This document shows positions 13,801 to 20,933 of a stretch of 64,000 bases of DNA, one piece after another. How positions within the stretch are numbered: the first letter of the stretch is position 1; each line of letters opens with the position of its first letter. Origin of the DNA: CAWGMT01 sp963823675 (GTDB lineage: Bacteria > Planctomycetota > Planctomycetia > Isosphaerales > Isosphaeraceae). The position numbers were made by a program, and so were the translations under genes. Under the pieces are notes generated by a model, which was not told where the DNA came from, did no database searches, and saw nothing but the letters and a program-made list of their open reading frames with translations. Where the stretch lies: NCBI GenBank assembly GCA_963823675.1, contig CAWGMT010000012.1, positions 1,736,001 to 1,800,000 on the forward strand, given 5' to 3'.

Positions 13801-16800
13801 CGGCAACCCCCTCACCACCGATCAGCGCGGCGCGGGCTTCCCGCGGGTCCAAGGCGCCTCGGTCGATATCGGCGCCTTCGAGCGGCCGACGGCGATCGGC
13901 TCGCCCACGGTGTATACGGTCAATCTCACCAGCGCCAACGGTACGGGGTCGGGAAACTCCGGCGACCTGGTCTACGTCATCGCTCAGGCCGACGCCAACC
14001 CCAACCTGGCCGGCAGCATCGTCCAGTTCGACCCCACCGTCTTCGGCACGCCCCAGACGATTACTCTGTCGAGCACGCTGGAGCTCGCCGAGCCGTCGGG
14101 ACCGGTCGTGATCAATGGCCCCGGGGCGCGCCTGGTGACGGTCAGCGGCAACAATGCGGTGGGCGTCTTGCAGGTTGATAGCGGCGAGGTCGCCACTCTC
14201 TCGGGGCTGACGATCTCCGGAGGCTCGGCCTCTTTCGGCGCGGGGATTCTCGCGCTGGAGTTTTCGACCGTCACCGTCAGCGCCAGCACGATTTCCGGCA
14301 ACGCAGCCACCGGCGGCGGTGGTGGTATCGCCAATGGTGGCGACCTGAGCCTGGCGGGGTGCACTTTATCGCAGAACTCCAGCGGCGATGGCGGCGGGCT
14401 GTACAACGTCGGCACGGCCACGGTCAGCGGCTGCACCTTCGCCGGCGACTCGACCAGCGGCGACGGCGGCGGCATCTATGGCGGCGGGACGCTGGTCGTT
14501 TCCGCCAGCACCTTCACCGGCGATTCAGCGAGCGACGGCGGCGGGATCAGGACCAGCGGCACGTTCACGGTGATGGGGACGAGCTTCACCGGCAACCAGG
14601 CGATCAGCACCAACTGTTGCAACGGATTGGGCGGGGGCCTCTATGCGGGGGGCACCGGGACAGTCACCAATAGCACCTTCACCGGCAACTCGGCCGACAG
14701 CTTCGGCGGCGGGCTGTCCGATGGGGGATCGCTCACCATCAGCGCCAGCACTTTCAACGCCAACTCGGCCAACGCGGGCGGCGGGGGCTTGTTCAATTCC
14801 GGCACCGTGACCCTGAGCACCAGCACCCTGACGGCCAACTTGGCCCTCCACGACTTCGGCGGCGCCGGCCTCCTTAACCGGGGCGGCTCGCTGACGGTCA
14901 GCGACTGCACGCTGTCGGGAAACTCCGGCTACCAAGGCGGTGGAATCAACCAAGACGGGGGCACGCTCGACCTGATCAACTCCACCGTGGCGGAGAACTC
15001 AGCCTATCAGGGCGGCGGAATCTACGACGATGCCCCCGGGCTCACGGCGATCAACAGCACAATTGCCTACAACAGCAACTACGGAATCTACAACGCCGGC
15101 GGATCGCCCACCCTGGACAACACCATCGTGGCCTCGAACAGCGGTCCGGACACCGCCGGCACGCCGTTTAACAGCGCCAGCGCCTATAACTTGATCGGCG
15201 CGGACAACACTGGCAGCTTCAGCGGCAACGGCAACTTGGTCGGCGTTACCAATGCCGGGTTGGACATCCTGGGAAACAACGGCGGGCCTACGCAGACGAT
15301 CGCGCTATCGGCCGGCAGCCCGGCCATCGACGCTGGTAGCGTCGCCCTGGCCGTCGATCCCACCACGGGCGATCCCCTCGCCTACGACCAGCGCGGAGTC
15401 GGCTATCCGCGCATCGTCGATGGGACCGTCGACATCGGGGCGTACGAAGGCCCCGACCCGACGACCACGACGGTCACCACGTCCTTCACACCCTCGGTCT
15501 ACGGCCAGCCGGTGACCTTCACGGCAACGGTGACGCCGACTCCGCCCTTGAGCGGCACAGCCGTCACACCCACGGGGAGTGTCACTTTCTACGACGGCAC
15601 AACGGACCTGGGCACGGGCGCGCTCAACACCATGGGCGTGGCCACTTATACCACCACGGCCTTCCAACTGAGCGTGGGCAACAACCAGTCGATCACGGCT
15701 GTCTACGGCGGCGACCCCAATTACAACACAAGCACATCGAGCGTGCTGACTCAGTCGGTCTCCAAGGACGGCACCACCACGACCAGCCTGGCCTCTTCGG
15801 CCAACCCTTCGGTCTCTGGCCAGACGGTGACCTTCACAGCGACCGTGGCAGCGAACGCGCCCGGCAGCGGCACGCCCACGGGCACCGTGACTTTCTACGA
15901 CAACGGCACCTCGATCGGCACCGGCGCCCTGGACCTCGTCAACGGCCAGGACGAGGCGACGTTCAGTACGACCACACTCAGCACGGCCAGCCACCCGATC
16001 ACCGCCGCTTACACCAGCGGCGACGGCAACTTCAACGCGAGTCCCGTCTCGGCGGCCATCACGCAGGTGGTCAACAAGGCGAGCACCAGCGCCACGGTCG
16101 CCACCTCGATCAGCCCGTCGGTATCCGGACAGGCCGTCACGTTCACCGCGACCGTGAGCATTGTCAGCCCCGGAAGTACAGCCGTCGCCAGCCCCACCGG
16201 TACCGTGACCTTCTACGACAACGGCACCTCGATCGGCACGGGGCCGCTGAGCGTGGTCAGCGGCCAGGACGTGGCGACATTCACGACGAGCACACTCAGC
16301 ACGGCCAGCCATCCGATCACGGCGGCCTACACCAGCGGCGACGGCAACTTCAGCGCGAGCCCCGCCTCGGCGGCCATCACCCAGATGGTCAACAAGGCAA
16401 GCACCAGCACCACGGTCGCCACGTCGGTCAGCCCGTCGGTGTCCGGGCAGGCGGTCACGTTTACCGCGACCGTGACCGTCGTCAGTCCGGGCAGCACGGC
16501 CGTCGCCAGCCCTACCGGCACCGTGACCTTCTACGACAACGGCACCTCGATCGGCACGGGGCCGCTGAGCGTGGTCGGCGGCCACGACGTGGCGACGTTC
16601 ACCACGAGCACACTCAGCACGGCCAGCCACCCGATCACTGCGGCCTACACCAGCGCCGACGGCAACTTCAGCGCGAGCCCCGTCTCGGCGGCCATCACCC
16701 AGGTGGTCAACAAGGCGAGCACCAGCACCGCGGTCGCCACGTCGGTCAGCCCGTCGGTATCCGGACAGGCGGTCACATTCACCGCAACCGTGAGCGTCGT

Positions 16801-18310
16801 CAGTCCCGGCAGCACAGCCGTCGCCAGCCCTACCGGCACCGTGACCTTCTACGACAACGGCACCTTGATCGGTACGGGGCCGCTGAGCGTGGTCGGCGGC
16901 CACGACGTGGCGACGCTCACGACGAGTACCCTCAGCACGGCCAGCCACCCGATCACCGCGGCCTACACCAGCGGCGACGGCAACTTCAACGCGAGCCCCG
17001 TCTCGACGGCGATCACGCAGGTGGTCAACAAGGCAAGCACCAGCACCACGGTCGCCACGTCGGTCAGCCCGTCGGTGTCCGGGCAAGCGGTCACGTTCAC
17101 CGCGACCGTGAGCGTTGTCAGCCCCGGTACCACAGCCGTCGCCAGCCCCACCGGCACGGTGACGTTCTACGACAACGGCACCTCGATCGGCACGGGCCCG
17201 CTGAGCGTGGTCGGCGGCCACGACGTGGCGACGCTCACGACGAGCACCCTCAGCACGTCCAGCCACCCGATCACGGCGGCCTACACCAGCGGCGACGGCA
17301 ACTTTAACGCGAGCCCCGTCTCGGCGGCCATCACCCAGGTGGTCAACAAGGCGAGCACCAGCACCACGGTCGCCACGTCGGTCAGCCCGTCGGTGTCCGG
17401 GCAGGCGGTCACGTTCACCGCGACCGTGAGCGTTGTCAGCCCCGGTACCACAGCCGTCGCCAGCCCCACCGGCACGGTTACGTTCTACGACAACGGCACC
17501 TCGATCGGCACGGGCCCGCTGAGCGTGGTCAGCGGCCACGACGTGGCGACGCTCACGACGAGCACCCTCAGCACGTCCAGCCACCCGATCACGGCGGCCT
17601 ACACCAGCGGCGACGGCAACTTCAGTGCGAGCCCCGCCTCGGCGGCCATCACCCAGGTGGTAAGCAAGGCGAGCACCAGCACCACGGTCGCCACGTCGGT
17701 CAGCCCTTCAGTGTCCGGGCAAGCGGTCACGTTTACCGCGACCGTGAGCGTTGTCAGCCCCGGTACCACAGCCGTCGCCAGCCCCACCGGCACGGTTACG
17801 TTCTACGACAACGGAACATCGATCGGCACGGGCCCGCTGAGCGTGGTCAGCGGCCACGACGTGGCGACGTTTACCACGAGCACCCTCAGGACGGCCAGCC
17901 ACCCGATCACGGCGGCCTACACCAGCGGCGACGGCAACTTCAACGCGAGCCCCGCCTCGGCGGCGATCACCCAGGTGGTCAACAAGGCAAGCACCAGCGC
18001 CACGGTCGCCACGTCGGTCAGCCCGTCGGTGTCCGGACAGGCGGTCACGTTTACCGCGACCGTGAGCGTCGTCAGCCCGGGCAGCACGGCCGTGGCCAGC
18101 CCCACCGGCACCGTGACCTTCTACGATAACGGCGTCTCGATCGGCACGGCGCCGCTGAGCGTGGTCAGCGGACAGGACGTGGCGACAATCACGACGAGCA
18201 CCCTCAGCACGTCCAGCCACCCGATCACGGCGGCCTACACCAGCGGCGACGGCAACTTCAGTGCGAGCCCCGCCTCGGCCGTCATCACGCCAGGTCGTCA
18301 ACAAGGATAA
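1877..18310 (+). CDS. Giant surface protein, main fragment: beta-helix units plus Ig-like repeats
   Basis: This is a 5,477-residue open frame. Homology in the same frame already begins at 1623, so 1877 is only the first start-like codon and not a true N-terminus. Residues 1 to about 4,520 are choice-of-anchor Q/beta-helix units, each closing with a GSPAIDAGS and DIGAFERP linker. From about 15460, 100-106-residue Ig-like (group 3/5 bacterial Big) domains follow, with a core of PSVSGQAVTFTATV, TGTVTFYDNGTSIGTG and ASHPITAAYTSGDGNF. The frame stops at 18310 because of an extra c near 18290 (atcacgccaggtc against atcacgcaggtg in six sister repeats). The protein continues in the next frame at 18300. 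The architecture is that of a very long secreted, surface-exposed fibre; adhesion or matrix function is inference. A long antisense frame over the Ig region is a codon-bias shadow. Confidence 0.85.
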   Translation: MASLSGMTIADGSGYNAGGIFTQDYATLTLSNSTLSGNSATYGAALQNDYQATVINSVFLNNTAGSQGGAIYNYGILSVSGSTFTGNSASSGVGGAIFINYGPVTLSSDAFSGNTAIDGGAVFIERGTLSLSGSTVSDNTATGSGGQGGGGIYNQAALTITTSTIAGNAATGGNGGGINNQDTLTVTDSTLADNSASNNAGGGLFNNGQAVVEDSTFSGNSAGNSGGIWTDNTLTVVNSTIADNQADTSGGGINDSGGSLTVVNSTIAYNTSCCNGGGIWTNAAVTLDNTIVAENNLNSDGYDLAGQGNGSFTGSNNLVVYDATGTLNGNDNLLGVTDPGIGLLANNGGPTQTIALFAGSPAIDAGSNALAVDPTTGQPLAYDQRGAGYPRIVNGTVDIGAFERPTTIGSPTVYIVTDASNSVTDTGSLPYAVAQADANVNLAGSIIQFDPSVFSASTPQTITLTGTLELSEPSGPITIAGPGSDAVTINGNSSGSVFQVVTSEVAGLSGLTISGGSASDGGGILTQDYATLTLSNSTLSGNSAAYGAALENNYQATVINSVFLNNTAGSQGGAIYSYGVLSVSGSSFTGNSANGGLGGAIFNYGAATLSSDAFSNNTAGSGGALFNQREMMSLSGCTVSDNTATGTNAGGGIFNGGTMTITTSTIAGNMATTNYNPYGGGIYNDGTLTLTDSTLADNTTALVNASGGGGLFNYGSAAIEDSTVSGNSGTAGGGIYNVATLTVVNSTIAGNYSGYGGGIYNGADLTVADSTIANNTAAAYGGGIWTAAPLTAVNSTIANNNTTGAVSGGGGIWAQAAEVTLDNTIVAESGDDLDGQGGGGFTGSNNLVGYDATGTLSSSDNLLGVTDPGIGILANNGGPTQTIALLTGSPAIGAGSVALAVDPTTDQPLANDQRGAGFPRVVNGTVDIGAFERPATIGSPTVYTVTDTSNSVIDTGSLPYAVAQADANINLAGCIVQFDPSVFSAATPQTITLTGTLVLSEPSGPITIDGPGANALTINGNNTGSVFQVVTNEAASLSGLTISGGSASDGGGIFDQWKLTLSNSTLTDNSATYGGALESDFEATVINTVFLDNDAANQGGAIANYDTLNVSGSTFTGNSAGTGDGGAIFTYGGVVTLSSDAFSNNTAGSGGALFNQRAMMSLSGCTVSDNTATAGNAGGGIFNGGTMTITTSTIAGNSATTNYNPYGGGIYNDGTLTLTDSTLADNTTALVNASGGGGLFNYGSAAIEDSTVSGNSGTAGGGIYNVATLTVVNSTIAANYSGYGGGIYNGADLTVADSTIANNTAAAYGGGIWTAAPLTVVNSTIAYNRAYAGGGIWAQGVAVTLDNTIVVENGDDLDQTGGGSFTGAGNLVGYDATGTLSSGNNLLGVTDPGIGLLADNGGPTQTIALYAGSPALDAGSNALAVDPTTNQPLTYDQRGIGYPRIVNGTVDIGAFERPTTIGSPTVYIITDTSDDPTDTGSLPYAVAQADANVNLAGSIIQFDPTIFSVSTPQTITLTATLELREPSGPLTITGPGANALTVNANNTGSVFQVDTGAVASLSGLTITGGSAGGILNEYDAKLTLSNSTLTGNNASSGGALLNYYQATVSDCVFQNNTASGGYGGAIYNDGTLSLSGSTFTGNSASSGVGGAIFNYYAPATLSSDAFSDNTAIDGGALFNDRGTMSLTGSTITGNSVDAYGGGIYNTDSGTVTITTSTISGNEAPYGSGQGGGGIYNSGTLTLAASTLSGNYAYFYGGGLLNYGTAVLEDSTVAGNSGYQGGGLYNQGTMTVVNSTIAGNTAGNYGGGIDNPGGTLTVVNSTIAYNRAYAGGGIWAQGVAVTLDNTIVVENGDDLDQTGGGSFTGAGNLVGYDATGTLSSGNNLLGVTDPGIGLLADNGGPTQTIALYAGSPALDAGSNALAVDPTTNQPLTYDQRGTGYPRIVNGTVDIGAFERPTSIGSPTVYTVTDAGDSVTDTGSLPYAVAQADANANLAGSIIQFDPTIFSVSTPQTITLTATLELREPSGPLTITGPGANALTVNANNTGSVFQVDTGAVASLSGLTITGGSAGGILNEYDAKLTLSNSTLTGNNASSGGALLNYYQATVSDCVFQNNTASGGYGGAIYNDGTLSLSGSTFTGNSASSGVGGAIFNYYAPATLSSDAFSDNTAIDGGALFNDRGTMSLTGSTITGNSVDAYGGGIYNTDSGTVTITTSTISGNEAPYGSGQGGGGIYNSGTLTLAASTLSGNYAYFYGGGLLNYGTAVLEDSTVAGNSGYQGGGLYNQGTMTVVNSTIAGNTAGNYGGGIDNPGGTLTVVNSTIAYNRAYAGGGIWAQGVAVTLDNTIVVENGDDLDQTGGGSFTGAGNLVGYDATGTLSSGNNLLGVTDPGIGLLADNGGPTQTIALYAGSPALDAGSNALAVDPTTGDPLTTDQRGTGYPRIVNGTVDIGAFERPTTIGSPTVYTVTDASDDPTDTGSLPYAIAQANTNPNLAGSIIQFDPSVFSTTTPQTITLTGTLELAEPSGPITLSGPGAGALTVNGNDTGSVFQVDTSVEASLSGLTITGGSAGYGGGILNDWELTLSNSTLEDSQASFGGGLANFFEATVTNCVLANNQALYYGGGIYNDGTLSLSGSSFTANSADAGGGIYNSATATLNDDTVTGNTAATIGGIFNQGMMSISGSTITANTTGNGGSAGGIYNGGALTITTSTISGNATAGGGSEGGGVLNSGDLTLTDSTLSDNSSYFGGGLFNSGTAVVEDSTVAGNSAYQGGGLYNQGTMTVVNSTIASNSAGYGGGIYNTNGGETLTVVNSTIAYNSASQGGGIDDISANATLDNTIVVQNSGADLYGSPVFATSAYNLVGYDQTGTLSSSDNLLGPTDPGIGLLANNGGPSQTIALYADSPALDAGSNALAVDPTTGLPLAYDQRGTGYPRTISGTVDIGAFERPTSIGSPTVYTVTDAGDSVTDTGSLPYAVAQADANANLAGSIIQFDPSVFNTTTPQTITLTGTLELAEPSGPITLSGPGAGALTVNGNDTGSVFQVDTSVEASLSGLTITGGSAGYGGGILNDWELTLSNSTLEDSQASFGGGLANFFEATVTNCVLANNQALYYGGGIYNDGTLSLSGSSFTANSADAGGGIYNSATATLNDDTVTGNTAATIGGIFNQGMMSISGSTITANTTGNGGSAGGIYNGGALTITTSTISGNATAGGGSEGGGVLNSGDLTLTDSTLSDNSSYFGGGLFNSGTAVVEDSTVAGNSAYQGGGLYNQGTMTVVNSTIASNSAGYGGGIYNTNGGETLTVVNSTIAYNSASQGGGIDDISANATLDNTIVVQNSGADLYGSPVFATSAYNLVGYDQTGTLSSSDNLLGPTDPGIGLLANNGGPSQTIALYADSPALDAGSNALAVDPTTGDPLTTDQRGAGYPRIVNGTVDIGAFERPTTIGSPTVYTVTDASNSATDTGSLPYAVAQADANVNLAGSIIQFDPTVFNSSTPQTIILTGTLELNEPSGPITIDGPGADAVTVSGNNANLVFQIDTPAMASISGVTIADGNSYYGGGILNNNAPLTLSNCTLEGNTATYGAGLGNYLEATVTNCVFANNQASDGGGIFNYGGTTLSLSGDTFTDNTAGNGGGGLYNAGTATVSGCTFAGDSATGNYGNAPGGGIWNAGTLVVSGSSFTGDTATDGGGIFNQGAITVTGTSFTGDELTNTAGCCDGYNLGGAFYNSGTGTITNTTFTGNTAPGEAFAGGLFNAAGPLTLSACTFSDNSAYFGGGLANYGTMTLSTSTLTGNQATYGGGIFNGGSLTVIDSTVSANEATPCCGGQGGGIDQAGGTLDLINSTLAGNGASLGGGIYDSAPGLTVINSTIAYNGDNGYGPGIYDAGGSPTLDNTIVAWNTVGGGLAPPELDTGGTPFSSTSAYNLIGVDNTGSFGGNGNLVGVTNPGLGILGNNGGPTQTIALLAGSPAIDAGSTALAVDQNGNPLTTDQRGAGFPRVQGASVDIGAFERPTAIGSPTVYTVNLTSANGTGSGNSGDLVYVIAQADANPNLAGSIVQFDPTVFGTPQTITLSSTLELAEPSGPVVINGPGARLVTVSGNNAVGVLQVDSGEVATLSGLTISGGSASFGAGILALEFSTVTVSASTISGNAATGGGGGIANGGDLSLAGCTLSQNSSGDGGGLYNVGTATVSGCTFAGDSTSGDGGGIYGGGTLVVSASTFTGDSASDGGGIRTSGTFTVMGTSFTGNQAISTNCCNGLGGGLYAGGTGTVTNSTFTGNSADSFGGGLSDGGSLTISASTFNANSANAGGGGLFNSGTVTLSTSTLTANLALHDFGGAGLLNRGGSLTVSDCTLSGNSGYQGGGINQDGGTLDLINSTVAENSAYQGGGIYDDAPGLTAINSTIAYNSNYGIYNAGGSPTLDNTIVASNSGPDTAGTPFNSASAYNLIGADNTGSFSGNGNLVGVTNAGLDILGNNGGPTQTIALSAGSPAIDAGSVALAVDPTTGDPLAYDQRGVGYPRIVDGTVDIGAYEGPDPTTTTVTTSFTPSVYGQPVTFTATVTPTPPLSGTAVTPTGSVTFYDGTTDLGTGALNTMGVATYTTTAFQLSVGNNQSITAVYGGDPNYNTSTSSVLTQSVSKDGTTTTSLASSANPSVSGQTVTFTATVAANAPGSGTPTGTVTFYDNGTSIGTGALDLVNGQDEATFSTTTLSTASHPITAAYTSGDGNFNASPVSAAITQVVNKASTSATVATSISPSVSGQAVTFTATVSIVSPGSTAVASPTGTVTFYDNGTSIGTGPLSVVSGQDVATFTTSTLSTASHPITAAYTSGDGNFSASPASAAITQMVNKASTSTTVATSVSPSVSGQAVTFTATVTVVSPGSTAVASPTGTVTFYDNGTSIGTGPLSVVGGHDVATFTTSTLSTASHPITAAYTSADGNFSASPVSAAITQVVNKASTSTAVATSVSPSVSGQAVTFTATVSVVSPGSTAVASPTGTVTFYDNGTLIGTGPLSVVGGHDVATLTTSTLSTASHPITAAYTSGDGNFNASPVSTAITQVVNKASTSTTVATSVSPSVSGQAVTFTATVSVVSPGTTAVASPTGTVTFYDNGTSIGTGPLSVVGGHDVATLTTSTLSTSSHPITAAYTSGDGNFNASPVSAAITQVVNKASTSTTVATSVSPSVSGQAVTFTATVSVVSPGTTAVASPTGTVTFYDNGTSIGTGPLSVVSGHDVATLTTSTLSTSSHPITAAYTSGDGNFSASPASAAITQVVSKASTSTTVATSVSPSVSGQAVTFTATVSVVSPGTTAVASPTGTVTFYDNGTSIGTGPLSVVSGHDVATFTTSTLRTASHPITAAYTSGDGNFNASPASAAITQVVNKASTSATVATSVSPSVSGQAVTFTATVSVVSPGSTAVASPTGTVTFYDNGVSIGTAPLSVVSGQDVATITTSTLSTSSHPITAAYTSGDGNFSASPASAVITPGRQQG
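6237..9218 (+). repeat. Near-identical 1,491-bp tandem duplication (units 5 and 6)
   Basis: From about 6350 and 7843 onward the two units read base for base alike over long stretches, including silent positions. Corresponding landmarks are exactly 1,491 bp (497 codons) apart. The first ~100 bp differ: unit 6 opens like unit 8 (10693-10800) rather than like unit 5. The second half of unit 4 also matches them closely. This mosaic pattern suggests recent duplication and gene conversion. Confidence 0.88.
9217..12168 (+). repeat. Near-identical 1,476-bp tandem duplication (units 7 and 8)
   Basis: Landmarks in the two units are exactly 1,476 bp (492 codons) apart. The sequence from about 9350 to 10610 matches 10826 to 12086 almost without differences. 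Differences cluster at the unit ends, as for units 5 and 6. Confidence 0.88.
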
Positions 18311-18610
18311 TACGACGACGACCGCCAGCGCATCGCCCAGCTCGGCAAACCTGGGGCAGACCGTCACGTTCACGGCGACGGTCACCGCCAACTCGCCCGG
18401 GTCGGGCACGCCCACCGGGACCGTCGACTTCTACGACACGACCACCAGCACCGACCTGACGCCGGGCGGGGTGTCGCTCTCGTCGGGCACGGCCACCTTC
18501 TCGACGACGAGCCTGGCGGCTGGCCCACATACGATCAAAGCGACCTACTCGGGCGACGGCAACTTCGTGACCAGCTACGGCACCGCCGGCACCGTCACGG
18601 TCGGCCAGTC
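15466..18610 (+). repeat. Ten Ig-like domain repeats, seven with an exact 318-bp period
   Basis: The first two Ig-like units (from about 15466 and 15763) are divergent. From 16075 the units repeat every 318 bp (106 codons) at 16393, 16711, 17029, 17347, 17665 and 17983. A diverged last unit spans about 18301-18610. Conserved cores are VSGQAVTFTATV and GTVTFYDNGT. Strong nucleotide identity between units points to recent expansion. Confidence 0.88.
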
Positions 18611-20933
18611 GATCATCGTGCTCGATCCCTCCGCCGGCGGAGCGCTCAGCATCTCGGGCAATGCGTCGATCAACCTGCCGGGCGGTGTCTACGTCAATTC
18701 CAGCTCGTCAACGGCGCTCTCGGCCAGCGGCAACGCTCAAATCAAAGCGACCGTGATCGACGTCCACGGCGGCGTCCAGAAGAGCGGCAACGCCAGCTTC
18801 AGTCCGGCACCGACCACCGGCGCCGCGATTGCCGCCGATCCGTACTCATCGCTGGCGTCTCCCAGCACGTCGGGGTTGACCAATTACGGCTCCGAGAGCC
18901 TCAGCGGAAACTCGTCGGCGACGATCAAGCCCGGCATCTACTCCGCGATCAGCGCCTCGGGCAACGCCACGCTCACTTTGAATAGCGGCCTCTACATTAT
19001 CGAGGGCGGCGGCTTCTCGATTTCGGGCAACGCCAACGTCACGGGCACCGGCGTGACCATCTTCAACGCCGGCAGCAAGTACCCCACGACGGGCGGGACC
19101 TACAGCAGCATCAGCTTGAGCGGCAACGGGTCGTATAACCTGACCCCGCCAACCACCGGGACATACGCCGGGATCGTGATCTTCCAGTCACGCGATAATA
19201 CCAAGGCCCTCACCGTGAGCGGCAATGCCTCGGGAATGACCGGCGCGCTCTACGCTCCGGCAGCAGAGCTTTCCGAAAGCGGTAACGCCGAGCTCAACGC
19301 GTCGATCGACGTCGATACGTTGTCCATCAGCGGCAACGGCGTCGCCAACGTGACGCTGGATGCACCTTCCGGCACGGTCGCTTTCACACCGGCCCAGATC
19401 CGGGCTGCGTATGGCATTAGCGAACTTCCGCTCGACGGCACCGGCCAGACCATTGCCATCGTCGATGCCTACGACGATCCGGATATCTTCCAAGCCGTCG
19501 ACGACTTTGACACCCAGTTCGGCCTCACCGCTTCGGGATCAACGCTGTACGCTCAGTACGGCCCAGCATCGTCGTTCTTGACGGTACTCAACCAGAACGG
19601 CCAGGCCACGTCTCTTCCCTCCGCCGATCCCAATGGCCCCGGGACCGACAACTGGGAAGTCGAGGAAGCCCTCGACGTCGAATGGGCCCATGCCATCGCC
19701 CCCGGGGCTCAGATCATCCTGGTCGAGGCCAATAGCCAGTCGCTGTCGGACCTGATGGCCAGTGTTGCCACTGCCGCCAGCCAGCCCGGCGTGTCGGTGG
19801 TCTCGATGAGCTGGGGCTTCGCCGAGGGCCAGGCGGTCTTCGCGGCCGACGAGGCGGCCTACGACAGCGTGTTCAACGTCCCTGGCGTGACCTTCGTCGC
19901 CAGCACGGGCGACTACGGCGCCTCCGATCCCGAGTATCCCGCGTTCTCACCCAACGTGGTGGCCGTGGGCGGCACGAGCCTCACGCTCAACGCCGACGAT
20001 TCGTACAACAGTGAGACGGGCTGGGGCTATTACTCCAGCGCCGCGGGCGCGTTGATCGCCTCGGGCGGCGGCATCAGCCTGTACGAGCCCGAGCCCGCGT
20101 ACCAGCAGGGCGTTCAATCCACGGGCAGCCGCACCACGCCGGACGTCTCGTTGGTCGCCGATCCAGCGACTGGAGCCTGGATCGCCGATCCGTATAATCT
20201 CGATCCCAGCAACCCGTTCGAGGTCGTGGGCGGCACGAGCCTGTCGGCACCGGCCTGGGCGGGCTTGCTGGCGGTTGTTGATCAGGGCCGATCCGCCGCA
20301 GGCGAACCCGCCCTGAATAGCGCGAGCCCGACCGAGACGCAGCAAGCGCTCTACATGCTGCCTCAGAGCGATTACAACGCGATCACGAGCGGCAGCAACG
20401 GTTATAGCGCGGCGGCCGGCTACAACCTGGTCACCGGGCTCGGGACGCCGGTGGCTAATCTCTTGGTGCCGGACCTGATCGCCTATCAGGGGGCCGGCAC
20501 AACGTATTCGGGCTCGACGGTCGCTCCCTTGCAGAATTCCGGACTGGTTAACACGGGGGTCAGTGACAGTGGGCCGATGGATGTCTTCAGCGTTTTTGAT
20601 TCGTTCACCGTGACGAGTGTCGGGCTCAACCACGTACGTGCGATCGGTGCACGCGGGCAGGAAAGCGCGCCCGGTCACGGAACGAGCGCCGTGCGCCGGG
20701 TCGAGCGGCTCCTCACCAACCCACCGGAAGGCTCTCCCAGCGCAAGCCGCTCGGCGGTCGGCAATGGCCTGGCGCAACCGCTGACGCGGCCCGCGACCGA
20801 GTCGAACTTTGCAATCGACCAGGTTCTCGGCGCGCTTCCCGACACAGATTCGCGCGACACGCTGATTGGGGACTTGGCGTTCGAGCAGGTCTCCTCGGTC
20901 ATTCGTAAGCCACGGGGGAGCGCCCCCATTTAG
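18261..20933 (+). CDS. Giant surface protein, C-terminal fragment with sedolisin (S53) protease domain
   Basis: This is the in-frame continuation of the giant protein from about 18300. Its first 13 residues are out-of-frame sequence. Domains by residue: last Ig-like repeat about 14-115; an SGN-rich domain about 120-365 (SISGNASI, SASGNAQI, SLSGNGSY), as in bacterial DUF7305-like regions; sedolisin/kumamolisin-type S53 peptidase about 375-745; then a low-complexity tail. The S53 tetrad is present: E468 and D472 (EEALDVEW, spacing 4), oxyanion D551 (STGDYGAS) and nucleophile S660 (GGTSLSAPAW). The Ca-site loop reads YNAITSG and AGYNLVTGLG, where family members usually have Asp, so calcium binding may be altered. 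There is no S53 pro-domain beside the catalytic domain. No sortase motif or PEP-CTERM was seen. It may act on surface proteins or in self-processing; this is inference. Confidence 0.82.
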   Translation: MRAPPRPSSRQVVNKDNTTTTASASPSSANLGQTVTFTATVTANSPGSGTPTGTVDFYDTTTSTDLTPGGVSLSSGTATFSTTSLAAGPHTIKATYSGDGNFVTSYGTAGTVTVGQSIIVLDPSAGGALSISGNASINLPGGVYVNSSSSTALSASGNAQIKATVIDVHGGVQKSGNASFSPAPTTGAAIAADPYSSLASPSTSGLTNYGSESLSGNSSATIKPGIYSAISASGNATLTLNSGLYIIEGGGFSISGNANVTGTGVTIFNAGSKYPTTGGTYSSISLSGNGSYNLTPPTTGTYAGIVIFQSRDNTKALTVSGNASGMTGALYAPAAELSESGNAELNASIDVDTLSISGNGVANVTLDAPSGTVAFTPAQIRAAYGISELPLDGTGQTIAIVDAYDDPDIFQAVDDFDTQFGLTASGSTLYAQYGPASSFLTVLNQNGQATSLPSADPNGPGTDNWEVEEALDVEWAHAIAPGAQIILVEANSQSLSDLMASVATAASQPGVSVVSMSWGFAEGQAVFAADEAAYDSVFNVPGVTFVASTGDYGASDPEYPAFSPNVVAVGGTSLTLNADDSYNSETGWGYYSSAAGALIASGGGISLYEPEPAYQQGVQSTGSRTTPDVSLVADPATGAWIADPYNLDPSNPFEVVGGTSLSAPAWAGLLAVVDQGRSAAGEPALNSASPTETQQALYMLPQSDYNAITSGSNGYSAAAGYNLVTGLGTPVANLLVPDLIAYQGAGTTYSGSTVAPLQNSGLVNTGVSDSGPMDVFSVFDSFTVTSVGLNHVRAIGARGQESAPGHGTSAVRRVERLLTNPPEGSPSASRSAVGNGLAQPLTRPATESNFAIDQVLGALPDTDSRDTLIGDLAFEQVSSVIRKPRGSAPI

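Larger units (their letters stand above)
50..15440 (+). repeat. Ten tandem ~1.5-kb beta-helix coding units
   Basis: Unit starts, marked by the GAFERP linker, lie near 50, 1562, 3077, 4667, 6235, 7726, 9217, 10693, 12169 and 13872, and the array ends near 15440 (DIGAYEGP). Unit lengths run from about 1,476 to 1,703 bp. Each unit begins with SLPYAVAQADAN and SIIQFDPSVF and ends with NNGGPTQTIAL. Units 1 and 2 are close to each other, as are units 3 and 4, 5 and 6, and 7 and 8. Units 9 and 10 are the most diverged. Confidence 0.9.

Noticed and set aside
15305..17584. 759-aa antisense open frame over the Ig-like repeats
   Set aside because: Its Arg/Gly/His-rich repeat mirrors the sense 318-bp repeat exactly, has no domain and no ribosome-binding site; it is a codon-bias shadow.
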